Part shown: positions 20,614 to 33,300 of the stretch, one piece after another | Layout of the letters: each line of letters opens with the position of its first letter | Position numbering within the stretch: position 1 is the stretch's first letter | Assembly: GCF_000203815.1 (NCBI RefSeq) | Contig: NW_004457737.1 | Location: 186,001-250,000, forward strand | Length of the DNA: 64,000 nt | Direction: 5' to 3' | Source: Cavenderia fasciculata | Lineage: Eukaryota > Evosea > Eumycetozoa > Acytosteliales > Cavenderiaceae | The notes under the pieces: generated by a model | Database searches by the model: none | Seen by the model: the letters and a program-made list of their open reading frames with translations, nothing else | What the model was told of the DNA's origin: nothing | Program-made: the position numbers and the translations under genes

Positions 20614-22554
20614 TTAATCCAATAAAAATTCATCTTCAAATGATCCATCTTCTTCATAGGAATTTTCTCCAAATGACTCATCATCTACGTCATAGGAATA
20701 ATCTTCTTCATGGTCATGGATATGTTCATCCTCTTCTTCTTCTTCCTCTTGAGCAACCAATGATTTATCACTAAATGAAAGGATAATGTTTTCTTCATCA
20801 TCACTTTGCATAAAGTTGACAAAGAGAATGTCATTGTCAACAGTACCAACATTAAAATGATTTGGTAATTGTTTTTGTTTGATGATTCCTCCAAACAAAG
20901 TACCTTCCTGTATCAATAGTACCACTTGATTAAGAGTATCCAATCTTCTAATTGATATTGTAGAAGAATAATTTCCTCCTGGGAATCTACAGAAGGTTAT
21001 AGATTCTATACTAGTAGAATTGATAATTTGATCCAATCTAAAACTGAACCCATCTCTTTCAAAATCTTGGGATGTCATTGGCAATCTACAATAAACATGT
21101 TTTACATTTGGAGGTAAAATGTTATTATGGATCGTCCCATTATTGTTGTTGTAGTTACAATTATCAACGATTTTGATATTGGTTGGAATGGAATAAATTG
21201 GATCAGTTTGACAGACTTTGACTAGTTGACATGCAAATAATTCCAAAGATGTTGGAAGATATAATGTTTTAGAGTTACAATCCAAGAAATAGGTAATGTC
21301 TTTGGTAGTGGATGGGAAACAAGCAGGTAAAGATTCACGAGGAATGCTTTGTGAGAATTTGATGAGACCGGGTGGAAAGATCATATCTTTTTCATTGCTG
21401 ACACTACATCCCATAATACTTAGATTGGTTACAGAATTGGTTACAATCTTTGGATTGATTGGTCCCTTGTAGTGAATTAGTGTCAATTCTTCAAGACCAT
21501 CGGGAAGAGCACCTTCATCGATAGTTGGGAATTCAGCCATAAAGAAAAGTACCAGATCTTTGACAGTTGATGGAATCATACCACGGAATATAGGACTCTC
21601 GGATGAAACGACAAACTTGACAAGATTAGGTGGAAGTGAGACAGTACCAAGATAATAAGTTGAACCAAGGTCAAGGTCTGTAATACTTTTAGGTAACCAT
21701 CCTTCTTTTAAATCAGAGATACCACGTTTGATTTCTAATTTCTTGAGAGATGAACTACCAACAGGGAACCTAATACTTGATGCACTTGGATAAGGATTGG
21801 TATTAGATGACATCTTCAATTTAAAGCTATTTAGAGCAGTTAAGTTTTGGAGATTAATTTGGAGACCATTTAACTCTTGGATATCAATTTCCAATTCTTC
21901 AAGTGACAATGGGTAGACCATGTTGGGAGGGAGTGATTTAAAAGCTACCACCAATCTTGTAATGGTTGATGGAAACTTTGTGGAAGGTATTATTAGGTTA
22001 TAGTTGTACCAATTGACACTTGTGAGAGATGGTGGGAATGTACAATTGGGATCATTGTCACTATTTAAAAGGACTAGTCTCTCCAAGTTGGGGGGTATGA
22101 CTTTTTGAAGTTTGTTGGCGATAGTACCAGTCAATGCCAATGTTTTGGTAGATGGAGGTAATATTCTTTTGATGAGTGGTCTTTTGGTAAAGTAATCTGC
22201 ACTAATATTGACTTCGTGGACATTGATCTCTTCCTCTTCATTTCTTGCATTGCTACTTGAACCTTCCTTGTCACGAATTAATATGAATGTCTTGCAATGA
22301 CTGTAGATATCTTTGAAAGATTTCAAACAAATTGGATTCAACTCCCTGGTGAATCTGTCTAGTTTGAATCTTAAAGCTTTACAGTACTTTGTTCTAAGAG
22401 TCACAAAGAACAGTTTACTAGTCATCAATAGACATATCAAATCTGTATTGTTGTCTACATTATTAATGATCTTTAATAAGATAAAGTGTGGTAATCCTAA
22501 GATTAGTGGATCTTCACTATTATTACTACTACTATTATTATTATTAAGGTTCAT
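20614..22554 (-). CDS. F-box/FNIP-repeat protein, copy 2
   Basis: Single exon, 646 residues, ATG at 22554. It has the same architecture as its neighbour: Asn-rich leader, F-box-like LPHFILLKIINNV segment, FNIP/leucine-rich body (GWLPKSITDLDLG, TIVSLPPNLVKF-type units), closing SIRRLDTLNQVVLLI...GTLFGGIIKQKQ domain and an acidic tail. Long blocks match copy 1 almost residue for residue (for example FPVGSSSLKKLEIKRGISDL), so the pair arose by a tandem duplication; the differences cluster in the N-terminal third and the tail. Both frames are intact, which argues that both are kept functional. The short intergenic segments (20457-20613, 22555-22693) are AT-rich and hold nothing else visible. Confidence 0.85.
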   Translation of the reverse strand: MNLNNNNSSSNNSEDPLILGLPHFILLKIINNVDNNTDLICLLMTSKLFFVTLRTKYCKALRFKLDRFTRELNPICLKSFKDIYSHCKTFILIRDKEGSSSNARNEEEEINVHEVNISADYFTKRPLIKRILPPSTKTLALTGTIANKLQKVIPPNLERLVLLNSDNDPNCTFPPSLTSVNWYNYNLIIPSTKFPSTITRLVVAFKSLPPNMVYPLSLEELEIDIQELNGLQINLQNLTALNSFKLKMSSNTNPYPSASSIRFPVGSSSLKKLEIKRGISDLKEGWLPKSITDLDLGSTYYLGTVSLPPNLVKFVVSSESPIFRGMIPSTVKDLVLFFMAEFPTIDEGALPDGLEELTLIHYKGPINPKIVTNSVTNLSIMGCSVSNEKDMIFPPGLIKFSQSIPRESLPACFPSTTKDITYFLDCNSKTLYLPTSLELFACQLVKVCQTDPIYSIPTNIKIVDNCNYNNNNGTIHNNILPPNVKHVYCRLPMTSQDFERDGFSFRLDQIINSTSIESITFCRFPGGNYSSTISIRRLDTLNQVVLLIQEGTLFGGIIKQKQLPNHFNVGTVDNDILFVNFMQSDDEENIILSFSDKSLVAQEEEEEEDEHIHDHEEDYSYDVDDESFGENSYEEDGSFEDEFLLD

Positions 22555-22693
22555 CTAATTATTTGTTTGATCTAAAGAAGAATGAAAGGGAATAAGAAAA
22601 AAACCAACTCTTGTAAGAGCAAAAAAATAAAAAAATTTGAAGAGCAAATCCAAGTACAAACTCGCCAACTGGTCTCTAGATTAATTACCTTTT

Positions 22694-25600
22694 TTATTTA
22701 TTTGATTTCTCAGTAACCCAATCTGAAATTTTGTTTTGTACTGGATTTAAATTATTTGATTTGATTTGGACACTAATGTTATTTTGTTGTGGTTGTTGTT
22801 GTTGTTTTGTTGGAGGTTTCGGAGGTAGAGATACCATTTGAATATCTTTTTGATTTAAATTTAAACCTTTGTTTAATTTTGATGTGAATTTCAATTGGAC
22901 CTTTTTCTTTGTAACTATTATAATGACAAAGGTAATAGAGATTAAAATAATTGATACAAAAACTACAATGATTATGATTTTCCATTTTTCAAATTGAGTT
23001 AAATCTTCACAGTGACTATCATCACCTAAATTGATTTGATCTTTTTCATCAAGAATGAGTGCACTAAATGCTGGATCTAGTTCTACTGATTGACTGAATC
23101 TTGGTACATTGAATGCTGTCAACATATTATATTCTTGTTTCTCGACCATGTTTACTTGTTTTGATTGTGGGTCATCGTCTTGAAGAATGGTTACTCTTGA
23201 TGGAATGATTGTGTCATTGTCGATGATCATTCTACTTGCTATTTTACAATTGAGTAGTGATCGACCAACTTGAACTCTAGTCCATACAATTTGATCACCA
23301 AATGATGCTTCAGTCTTTGATTGCTTTCTTCCACATTTGTCTATTTTTACTGAATCTGATTTTGACAAGAATATTACTTGAAGTGTGTTGATTGGTGATT
23401 TCCAAGTCCAATTGGTGATTTTAATATTATATTTGATTGAATTTGGTGATAGTTGTATATCCTCTCCTGCAAATCTAGTTGTATTTGATTGTTTGTATTG
23501 GTGTGCTTTGACTTGTATTTTCATTGAGTTGTCAAAAATAGTTCCAATAAATATTGATTCACCAGTAGTTGCAATGTTCTTTTGTATCCAAGTTATATTA
23601 TCCATTGATATGGTTTGAATAATTAAATTATCTTGATCAATCTCTCGAATGAATTGAATTCCAGTTGTAAAATTGACAACAATTCCAACCTCTGTTTCAT
23701 TCATTGATAAAGTTGATTTACCATCATCTTGAATAGTAGTATTTAATATTTGATCGGGGTTAACCAATAATGAACAATCCAACAATGATTCATAACCAAT
23801 ATCACATTTACAACTACCAAACATCGGATTACATATTCCATTATTTGAACAATTATTTAAACATTCTTTTGGAGGAGATATCACTTTTGATGTAACCTTT
23901 TCAGCAATTCTAATTGTTAGGATATTAAAGAAATCAGGATTACTTGCAGGGATTGAGCCATCGAATAAACAAGTTATTTGTTTAAAGTCATTTCCAATAA
24001 ACATTGGTGATACACATTGACTTCCATGAATCGATACCAAAACATATGAATGGTCTTGTCCAAAATGATTACCATTGATTGAAACATGTGAACGGAGTCC
24101 ATAATGAATATTGGTAACATTTTGAATAACTGGTGATTCAACTGGAGGAAATACAATAAGTGACGGAATAGAGGGTTTTCTATCATCTGCACTAACCGCA
24201 CTTTTATCCAACCGATAATATACATTATTACCTGGATCCATATTGTAAGCCTCGACTGAATAAAGTGGGGATGGTGTCCCTTTTAGAGGACCATTATTTC
24301 TTGTAAAACTCATATTATTGTTATTATTGCCAAAAATAGAATGGTAATGATCCAACGACATACATTTCTTTTGTATCAAAAACACCAATATAGGGTGGAT
24401 TTGGAGATGCACCCATCTTAATTTTATCGGGTACCAATTGTAAAGCCTTGTTAAAATTTGTTCCAAGCATTATAGTTGAACAGAATCTATTGTCACAGAC
24501 TATAATGAAAAAGTTTGGTGTTGGAATATTAATCTCTTGATTTTTTAATAATATACATTTATAGATATACATACAAATATGAGGTTTAAATGTTTCAGTA
24601 CAAATAGTATCAGCTCTAACTTCAATGGGAAGGAGTGTGACAAAACCAAGAGTTGATTCGAGTTGACAAATAATTTGAGTTGAGGATGCGTGCAAAATAT
24701 TACATGGAATTCTGGATCTTGAAATTCTGACAGATACTTGATTGTCAGTGGTATCATCACCAAAGTTATCACCAATCAGTGTAACCAATCCATTAGCAGT
24801 GAATGATGGATATACAGCTTTAATAAATGGTGGATATGGTTGCCATGCATAGTGTGTTGAGTTGACTCCACTAGCATCTTGAACAATTACATTATGGAAT
24901 CCAGATAGAGGTGGAACTATACAAGTGATTGATGTTCCTTGTTTTGATGTTATTTGACATGATTTTGATAGTTGTTTGCTTGGATTGAAAAATGTAATAT
25001 TGATTGTTTGTATGTCGAATTGTGATAGATTGTTGATTGTTATTGATCCTCCATTTGTACCAATTGTTGGAATATATACCTCTTCAATCGGTTCTACTTC
25101 ACATATTGTTCCATAGACTTTGTCATTATCATTATAATTTACTGCATTATTAAAAAAACAAATAAGGAACTTACACAAATAAATTCCTCTCCAACAGGAG
25201 TTTGTGATGGTTCATTAGTTTCAAAAGCACAAAATCCTAAATAATAAAGAGGAAAATAATAGAAGAGGTTAAAAATAACAATCCACTTTTCTTAAAGTGG
25301 AATATTTTACATACCAAAACATTGACCAGTATACGTATTAAATAGTGGTTGGTTTGTTCCTGGTCCAGTTGAATAGGTAAAGTTACCTGTCAATCCAACA
25401 TCTCTACCAGATATCCAAATTTTTTGGTAATCTGTTGAAATCTCTTGACCAAAAACGCTTTTGATAAAACTAACCTCTTGCATTGAATCAAGTGTCACCA
25501 TGTATGATTTAACAGTATTGTTACTCTTACTCGAGCAATTAATAGCTGCCTCTGTAGCTGATATTGGATTTATTGGTATCAAATAGTAGCCATGTCCATT

Positions 25601-25759
25601 TCCTCCTTCTGATATCGGCCAAACAATTACATTTGTGAGAATGATATTGACTTGTAGTAGTAGTAGTAGTAACAATATGATGGTGATGATTCTTGTTGTT
25701 ACAGACTTGTTGTTGTTGTTTGATGTTTCTAAAAAACTAAAATACATATTATTAAACAT
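22694..25759 (-). CDS. C-type lectin / IPT-TIG / EGF type I membrane protein
   Basis: Four exons: 25759-25315, 25236-25177, 25141-24364 and 24299-22694; 962 residues. An N-terminal signal/anchor (IITIILLLLLLLQVNIIL) precedes a C-type lectin-like domain spread over exons 1-3: 'ATEAAINC...VTLDS.QEV.F', 'KIWISGRD', then 'FETNEPSQT', ending 'NDNDKVYGTICE'. IPT/TIG immunoglobulin-like repeats follow (about residues 185-550, 'PTIGTNGGSITINN', 'AVYPSFTANGLVTLIGDNFG', 'GLRSHVSINGNHFG'). Then come an EGF-like module (CLNNCSNNGICNPMFGSCKC), a beta-rich juxtamembrane region, one transmembrane helix (IIIIVVFVSIILISITFVIIIV) and a 70-residue basic/Gln tail. Role inferred: cell-surface recognition or adhesion, a large dictyostelid class. 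The 35-base intron 25176-25142 (donor GTGTAA) is exceptionally short; the more usual GTAAGT two bases on would give a stop. Confidence 0.8.
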
Positions 25760-26399
25760 TATTAGATTGTGAAGTATATTACATATAGAAGAAGACTAAC
25801 TAATAGAACTATTACTAGTTTATTCTATTGATCACTCTAAAAGGATAATACATACATTACTTTCTATTATATCTCTTTTTTGTATGTTATCATATCATAT
25901 CATATCGCATTAGTTATTATTTGGGGGCGATCGCCATCGCATTTAGGGAGGGTGAATAGGATAGGATAGGCATAGGTATCTATAAATGTGTGACACAAAT
26001 CAACTGATCAGTTGAAGATCACAGCTCGATCGATCGAGCAATAAACTTAGAGATAATAACACCTCCTCTAAGTTATAACTCACACTCTTTCTTGCCTTTT
26101 ACGTAAATGATCAGCTGTGTGGTTGTTTGAAATGTGGGATGGTCACGGTGATGTGGTTTTAGGGTAAAGGGTTTTTTTTTTACAAAAGCTTAAAATATTA
26201 AACCAACTCTTTTATTAGTATATCGATGACACCCCTATGATTTTAAAAATCTCTACACTTTTGATGACTATTCCTTTTTAAACTTATTGGTGTCAATTTA
26301 CAGAACTAATGACAATGACAGTTGGCATCGATGTTCAGTGTGTGCATGTTTGCACATACTTTTAATTTTATAAAAAAGTATATTTAAGGTTTATTGAGT
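25760..26399. promoter_or_regulatory. 5' region of the lectin gene with clustered palindromes
   Basis: This 640-base gap upstream of the leftward lectin/TIG gene contains perfect palindromes GGCGATCGCC (25926-25935), CAACTGATCAGTTG (26001-26014) and GCTCGATCGATCGAGC (26024-26039). A 9-base inverted repeat follows (AACTTAGAG at about 26044-26052 and CTCTAAGTT at about 26067-26075). No gene is seen. The right part holds the 3' end of the FNIP-kinase pseudogene. Regulatory meaning is inferred. Confidence 0.5.
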
Positions 26400-28899
26400 T
26401 TAGTTTAGATTATTGTCTTTGAGGAGTGGATCAGTTGGAATAGGAATAAGTCTTACATCCAAATATTGTTGTTGATGTTCAAACATTTGATGAATATTAT
26501 CATTGTCCAATTCAAATATTTCCTCCATACTTTCCAATGGATATTCAACATGAACTGTATTATCTACTAATTCCAACTACATCGTTGTTGAATAATGTCT
26601 TTTCAATTTGATAAAATAAATGTGCATATTTTGATACTTGAACAAATGATATGACACTGACATCTTTTAAATCGATTGAGAATTCAATATCATTCCTTTT
26701 CCATGTTAATACATTGTTTTCTCTATAATCGGATAAAGATATTAGTACTAGTACTCTATGAGATTACAAAGGAGCAATTAAATTAAAACATACCTATTGA
26801 TTTCACCGATTCCAAAACATTTTTCACCAATAGTCAATATGATTTTAGATTGCAAGTGGGTATTGCTAAATGAATTGAGAGTGGGTATTGAATTTTCATT
26901 TCCTCGGTTGCAATGATAAATGTTAAATCGTTTGAATTCTCGTTGGGCTTTATCAGAAAATACTATTGACAGCTTCTCTTGATTCCAAATATCTGTTGTA
27001 ATATTGATAATGAAACTGTACTTGTATAAATATTCGAAAATTGGGATTGGTTGATTGAATGATCGACCAAATACAATCACTTTTAATTGTTGGGTTAGAA
27101 CAGTTATATCAAAGGGACAATTAAATGATGGTCCAAAAAGTAAAGTTTCAATACTAGATGGAATTTCTTTCAAATCGATAGGTTGATTAAACTTGCCAAA
27201 CAACTTTAATTTTAAAAGATTTTTGGGAATCAACTTTCCAAGAGGTGCGTTGAATTGGCCATCAAATATTAATACTTTGGTATCTGTATCAATCTTTCGA
27301 TTGTCAATGAAAAATGGTGATGTGATTCTCTGTGTGTACGGTCCAACTGATTCAGATTGTTAAATTATCGAGTGAAAGACGATCTTGAGGTGTTACTGTT
27401 AAAAGGTACTTGACAAATTGAATCAAATATTCTGAATACCTGGACCATGATATTATGACTAGATCAGTATTAAAGTTGCCATTTTTATGATTCACAACAA
27501 ATTTATCCCTTTTGTCGATGTCTTCTGGATGACTTTATGAATAGTTATTAATAAATGTAACCAAGTGATAGATTAAATATTTGTTCTTACCATGAAAGTA
27601 ATTTGAGAAGAGTACATCCGACTGAATATACATCACTTTTAGAGTAATAAAATTTTTGGTTTGATTCCTATTTTATAAAAAAAATATATTTGTTCATTTA
27701 GTTCTTCAAATTTGGTACAAGACTGAAATGTGGACCGAGTTAAAACATACAGGCGAATAATATCCATCTGTTCCACGCAAAAATGAATTTGTGATAACAC
27801 TACCCTCATCAGTAGGGTTTACATTGGTCTCAAATATTGTTTGAGTGGGTTCAGCAGAACTCTGGTTTTGGTTTGGTTCAACATTGAAATGGCTAGAACA
27901 TCCAAAATCACCAAGCACAATTTGTCCATCGTCCCCAATAAACAGATTGAGTGGTTTAACGTCGAGATGTGCAATTCTGTGATGAGATAGTTTTTCAAGT
28001 ACTATTCTTTCAACATAGACCCATATATCTCTCTGGGAAATAATTGAAATCTTGGTCTTCTTCGTATAGGAATTTTATCTTGTTATTTCTATACAGAAAT
28101 TGTGTGAGAAAATGATTTTACACAATTTAAAGGCTACCTTACCTTTTAATTTTTGATTGGTATAATTGCTCGAGATCGCCACCTTGACAATACAGAGTCA
28201 ATATACAAAACTTTTTGTCGCCAACCATGTCTTGATGGTCTTTGTATTGGACAAACATATCATCTCCCAAGAATAGTTTCATGCACTCGACTTCAAAATC
28301 AGCTCTTTTTGGTATTGTGTCAGAATAATTCATTTCTTTGTAAACATACTTGATGATAAGAAATTTTGGTTAGAGTTGATCAATAAATATTTGATATTTT
28401 GAATATACGTACCAATTCATTGTCAAACTCTGAAATAACTAAAAATACTTTGTTCTTGGTCAAGTGGGATGGATATGAATATAATATGAAATATTTGTTG
28501 CTGTTGACTGTAACATATTCTGTCAGGTTGATGGGGTACGGCATTAAATATTTTGGATTGTCGTTGATAGAATTGGGATTTCGTTGTAGATACGAACACT
28601 GAGTTGGTAGGCTGGAAAAGCATTTGACGATATCCAAGTCACTTGGTGATCCAGTGATTTTAAAGATTATGGTATCGATTTCCGATGGAAGCTTTACTAC
28701 GCCTAACTGTCCGATTTTAATAAAGTATCTTAAAACCTGGATTGATTGGTTGAAATCACAGGAGACTGTTATTGGAGTTGTAGTTGAATGTTTCTCACAT
28801 TTAAAGGTTAGGGATTGAATTGACCGAGGTACTACGGTGGTTAGCAACAGCTGATTATAGTTTCTACATAAGGTCAATGATTGTAATGATGATGGTAGT

Positions 28900-30110
28900 A
28901 CTTTAGGTGATAGGCGTTGATTATATATCCATCACCAAAAGTCAATGATTGTAATGTTGATGGTAATACTCCATGAGATAGAGGTTGATTATAGTTATCA
29001 CCAAATGTCAGCGAACATAATGATGATGGTAATACTCCCGCTGACAGTGGTTGATTATAGTCCATACCAAATGTCAATTCTTGTAATGATGATGGTAATA
29101 CTCCAATAGATATTGGTTGATTATATCTATCGCTAAAGGTCAATGATTGCAGTGATGATGGTAATACCCCTGGTGATAGGGGTTGATTAAAACTACCACC
29201 AAGACTCAATATAATTGATTTAGAAGGTACAAATCCAGGACATAGTTGATAGAATCTATCACCAAATGTCAATGTTTGTAGTGTAGATGGTAACAATCCT
29301 TGGATTACTGGTTGATTATAGTCTCGACCAAATGTCAACGATTGCAATGATGATGGTAATACTCCAGGTTATAGGGGTTGATTATACAGCCAACCATACT
29401 CCAATGTTTGTAATGATGTTGGTAATACTCCTGGTGATAGGGGTTGGTTATAGTATCGACCAAATATCAGTGATTGTAATGATGATGGTAATACTCCAGG
29501 TGATATAGGTTGGTTATAACTACCAACAAACTCCAATGATTGTAATGATGCTGGTAATACATCTGGTGATATTGGTTGATTATAACGACTACAAAACTTC
29601 AACGATTGTAATGATGATGGTAATACTCCAACTGATATAGGTTGATTATAGTCAACACCAAACTTTAATGATAGTAATGTTGATGGTAATACTCCTTGAG
29701 AGAGGGGTTGATTATAACCATTACCAAATGTCAATGATTGTAATGATGACGGTACTACCCCAGGTGATATTGGTTGATTGTAAATATAACCAAATGTTAA
29801 TTGATATAGGTTGATTATAGTCACCGCCAAACTTCAATGATTGCAATGTTGATGGTAATACTCCTTGAGAGAGGGGTTGATTATAACAATGACCAAATGT
29901 CAATGATTGTAATGATGACGGTACTACCCCAGGTGATATTGGTTGATTGTAAATATAACCAAATGTTAATGATCGTAATGATGAAGGTAATACTCCAGGT
30001 GATAGTGGTTGATGAACACTAGAACCGAATGTCAATGATTGGAATGATGGTGGCAGTAGCAGTATTGATATCAATTCATCATCAAACGTCAATGAATGAA
30101 CTCTGATTTG
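28900..30110 (-). repeat. 66-nt FNIP-repeat array
   Basis: About 18 direct units of 66 bases, each coding 22 residues of the YNQP(L/I)SPGVLPSSLQSLTFG type. Units are conserved enough at DNA level to promote misalignment, as the 169-base duplication inside the array shows. Confidence 0.9.
29633..29970. repeat. 169-bp tandem duplication within the FNIP array
   Basis: Segments about 29633-29801 and 29802-29970 are near-identical and lie head to tail with period 169 (two 66-base units plus 37). The period is not a multiple of three, so the junction near 29802 shifts the reading frame. Few differences separate the copies, suggesting a recent unequal exchange. Confidence 0.85.
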
Positions 30111-30358
30111 ATTAGGATATGTACTCATTCTTCTAAATATTTATCTGATCGACTCTCTAATGTACATTAACACTGTAGTAAAAACATTATTAATCTAATT
30201 TTTTTTTTTTTGGACTCTGGAGTGTATTAAAATTGAAGTTCACACACAATTGACCCAAGTTTGACCTTATCTGCGAGTTTGGCAGGGAGATACTTTAATT
30301 CAATATTTGACACTTGACCAAAATCTTTTTATTAAAATTTGTAAAGTTTCTTTGATGA

Positions 30359-33300
30359 TTAATGTTTCCAACCATGGAAAATATCATTAAGTAAAACGGT
30401 TTTAGTGTTGAGAGCGACGATAATATTTTTAGTAAATTCTTCGGCAGCTTCGGCGTCTGTCAATTCGGGACCCAAAGCCTTGCGTAGGTAGTCGATATCC
30501 TCAGCACATTGAAGTTCAGGGATACCCGTACTAAGCATCAATTGGAAAAGGTTAATAAATAGGTCAGTGTTCTTTCTGAGGATGTTGTAGGCGAGACAAC
30601 ACGTGTTGACAAAGAACTTGAAGTTTTCGGAATCCTTGCCACCGACAATAGCCATGTACTGGTGAGTAAAGATAAATGGTGCACGTTCTCTCTTGAACCC
30701 ATACTTTTTCTTATAGTTGCCTAAAAAGTGTCCAAAGTCGATGTGGAACAAATGACCGGCACGCGTCATCATGATATTGTCGGCATGACGATCTCCAATA
30801 CCCATGACATAGGTAGCAACGACGTAACCGGCACAAGAAAGGATAAATGTTTCAACGGCCTTGTTGTACTCTTGTTCCGATGGATTATTCTCTTTGAGCC
30901 AATTGACCAATGTCTTTTCCTCCAACAATGCACCAGTGCCACCAGCATCCTTGTTAATATTGGCAATCGTGTTGGCATTTAAAACAACCTCCAACATACC
31001 AATACCATCACCAGTTGACACACACTTGTATGGTTGTAATCTAAGATCCAATCCTCCATTCTTCCAAAACTTGTCCATTGTTCTAAGTATTTGAAGTGTA
31101 AGAATATCTTGTCTCAAATCATCACCAACCTTAAATATTACTGTTAATGGTTTTGCATATTTTTCAACATTTTCAAAAACTAACCATAATGGTAACTAAA
31201 TAGAAAAAAAGAAAAAGAAAAGAATTAATAAATATAATTATTTAAATAATACTTTTTGTTTTTGTATCTATTTACCTTTTTACTATCCATAAATCTACAT
31301 TTATCAACAATTAAACCTTTAGCTTCCCAACGAGGATCTAAAGGTAATTGGAAAGTATCGGGGAATTTAATTTTAGAGAGACCATCTTGAAGTACTTTTT
31401 TACGCTCTGAAGTTCCATGAGTATTTTTGACGGCCATGGCAACTTGATACAAAGATTTTAAAACTTGGTTTTGCTTGATGAGTTCTTGTCTGTGTGAACC
31501 ACAACTACGAAGATAACCTTCCAAGAGTAGACCATATCTTTCTTCAATTTCGGGTGTATGCATTTCAGCCTTTAGGAACCAAAAGAAAGAATGACCAATA
31601 CGAGATCGATTAGAGAGAGCACGTTCAATCAACATACTAGACAATTCACTCTTGTGATATGGTTCGTATTTGAGTACTTGAGATAGTTGCAATAAAAAGT
31701 CTGAAAATTCAGAATCTGTAAATTGTTTTAGAGTTTGTATGGCAAACGACCGTACTTCACTATCTGCAAACTTGGCATCCATCAACTCTAATGCTTGTAC
31801 TGGTTTGAGTTCTGCCCATTCCTTCATTAACCGGTATGCCTCCCATACTTGGTCTTGTTCAGCCCAATTAATACTAGTCAAAACTTTAGCCAATGCTTTT
31901 GGTTTCGAAGTGTAAATGTGTCGATAACTATAAATCAATCTTTTATCATCTGGTGTTAAAATGACCAATGGATCAGATTGCATTAATCCATTTAATCTTC
32001 TTGCTTCATTTGGTTCTAATTTTTTTGATGATGATATTTGTATTAATGGATTAATTTCTAAAAATAAAATTAAACAAAAAGTTAATATTTCTATTTCTTT
32101 TTTCTTTTTGTTTCGTTTTTGCTTCTATTTTTTTTTTTTACCTTTAGTAAAAACAATTGGTTTAACAAAAGTTTCAAATTCAATCATTAGGACTATTGGA
32201 GTTTTTGAGGCAAGATTTTCAATACAAGTACCGATTGGATTGGCACGATCATCTTCCCAAAGTTTAAAAGCTACTGGACCAGTACGAAGACAACCTTTGT
32301 GATCGATCAATTGACAGTTGACCCAACCCAATGGAATTGATTTGGTGTCTTGGACCACCTCAGAACTGGCAATGATGGTACCGTTGCTAGTGGTACTGTT
32401 ACTCGTGACAAACAATGTAAAACAAGCTCTAGTTTCACGCGGTAAAGAGCGTATGGAAATATTAAAGGGTGTCCAAACGTCACGATCCCAATCCGGGAAA
32501 TGTAAAGAATCCATATGGGTAATGGGAATGGTTGGTGTAAAGGTTGGGGTAGCGATCAACTGACCACCATGATAGAGTTCAGCCATGACATAGCAATAGG
32601 GTTGACGATCACCATCACCAAACTTGCTCTTGGCATCATCCGATACTGATATATTGATGTTTTTCAAACCAACAACCTTGACTCGGAACAGTCTGTTGAC
32701 TTTGGTGATTGGCAGTCTTCCACCAACATTGATTGCACTATTATTTAGACTGTTGGTTGCAGATCCACCAGGATTGGTTGAAGAGTTTGATGGTGAACTA
32801 TTGTCTAGTTGTTGTTGTTGTAATAGTTGTTCGTCGTGTTGAATGAGCGGTTGTTCGTCGTCGCTGTCAAAATCGGTCGTGTCTAGTAGTTTGTCGATAA
32901 AGGATGTTTGGTGCTTCTCGGTGGAACACTTTAAAATGTTGTTTTGTGTAAATGAGAGTTCGAGCATTTGCTGCTTACTAATACACTGTCGCACATAGTC
33001 ATAGTCGATGAGTGCAAAGTCGCCGTCTTTGCCCGTTGGTTGGTAGCGGTCTAGACGCGACAACCCAGCCTCTCCCAGCTCTTTAATGCTGAGAATATAC
33101 TCTCTAAATCCAGTCACCTTGATGACATAGTCGTTGGGTGTCTTGTCACCACGCGAGATGCTCTTGTCAACCAACGCAAACTTTTTGAATATCTGTGTCT
33201 TGAGTTCTTCGACTGTAAGTTGTGGCGACACATCCAATCGCTTGTTAATCTTGACATCATCTCCATATGTCGCTTGGACGGTAATTTTTGGTGGTGTGAC

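Larger units (their letters stand above)
26400..30128 (-). pseudogene. FNIP-repeat serine/threonine kinase, decayed (fnk-like)
   Basis: Recognisable parts in order: ATG at 30128; about 18 FNIP units of 22 residues (YNQPLSPGVLPSSLQSLTFG); a link region; and a protein kinase domain with introns in phase. The kinase shows an alpha-C region with KEMN, 'HLDVKPLN' for the catalytic loop, 'GDFGCS' for DFG, GTDGYYSP before the APE position, and 'TPQDRLS' near its end. Then come more FNIP units (FNQPIDL, FNQPIPI) and a closing domain. D. discoideum has intact kinases of this layout (fnkA-fnkF). Here the frame is broken at least six times: a shift near 29802 at a tandem-duplication junction, a TAA near 29371, a 2-base insertion near 28926, and shifts near 28036, 27361 and 26587. 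Neighbouring genes are clean, so this looks like true decay rather than poor sequence. The catalytic residues are still present, so loss is probably recent. Confidence 0.8.

Noticed and set aside
29780-29830. Intron at the frame shift in the FNIP array
   Set aside because: The segment is explained by a 169-base tandem duplication; there is no donor/acceptor pair of normal type.
28900-30110. Regular repeats resembling a CRISPR array
   Set aside because: Units are contiguous 66-base coding repeats of the FNIP type with no spacers, in a eukaryotic genome.
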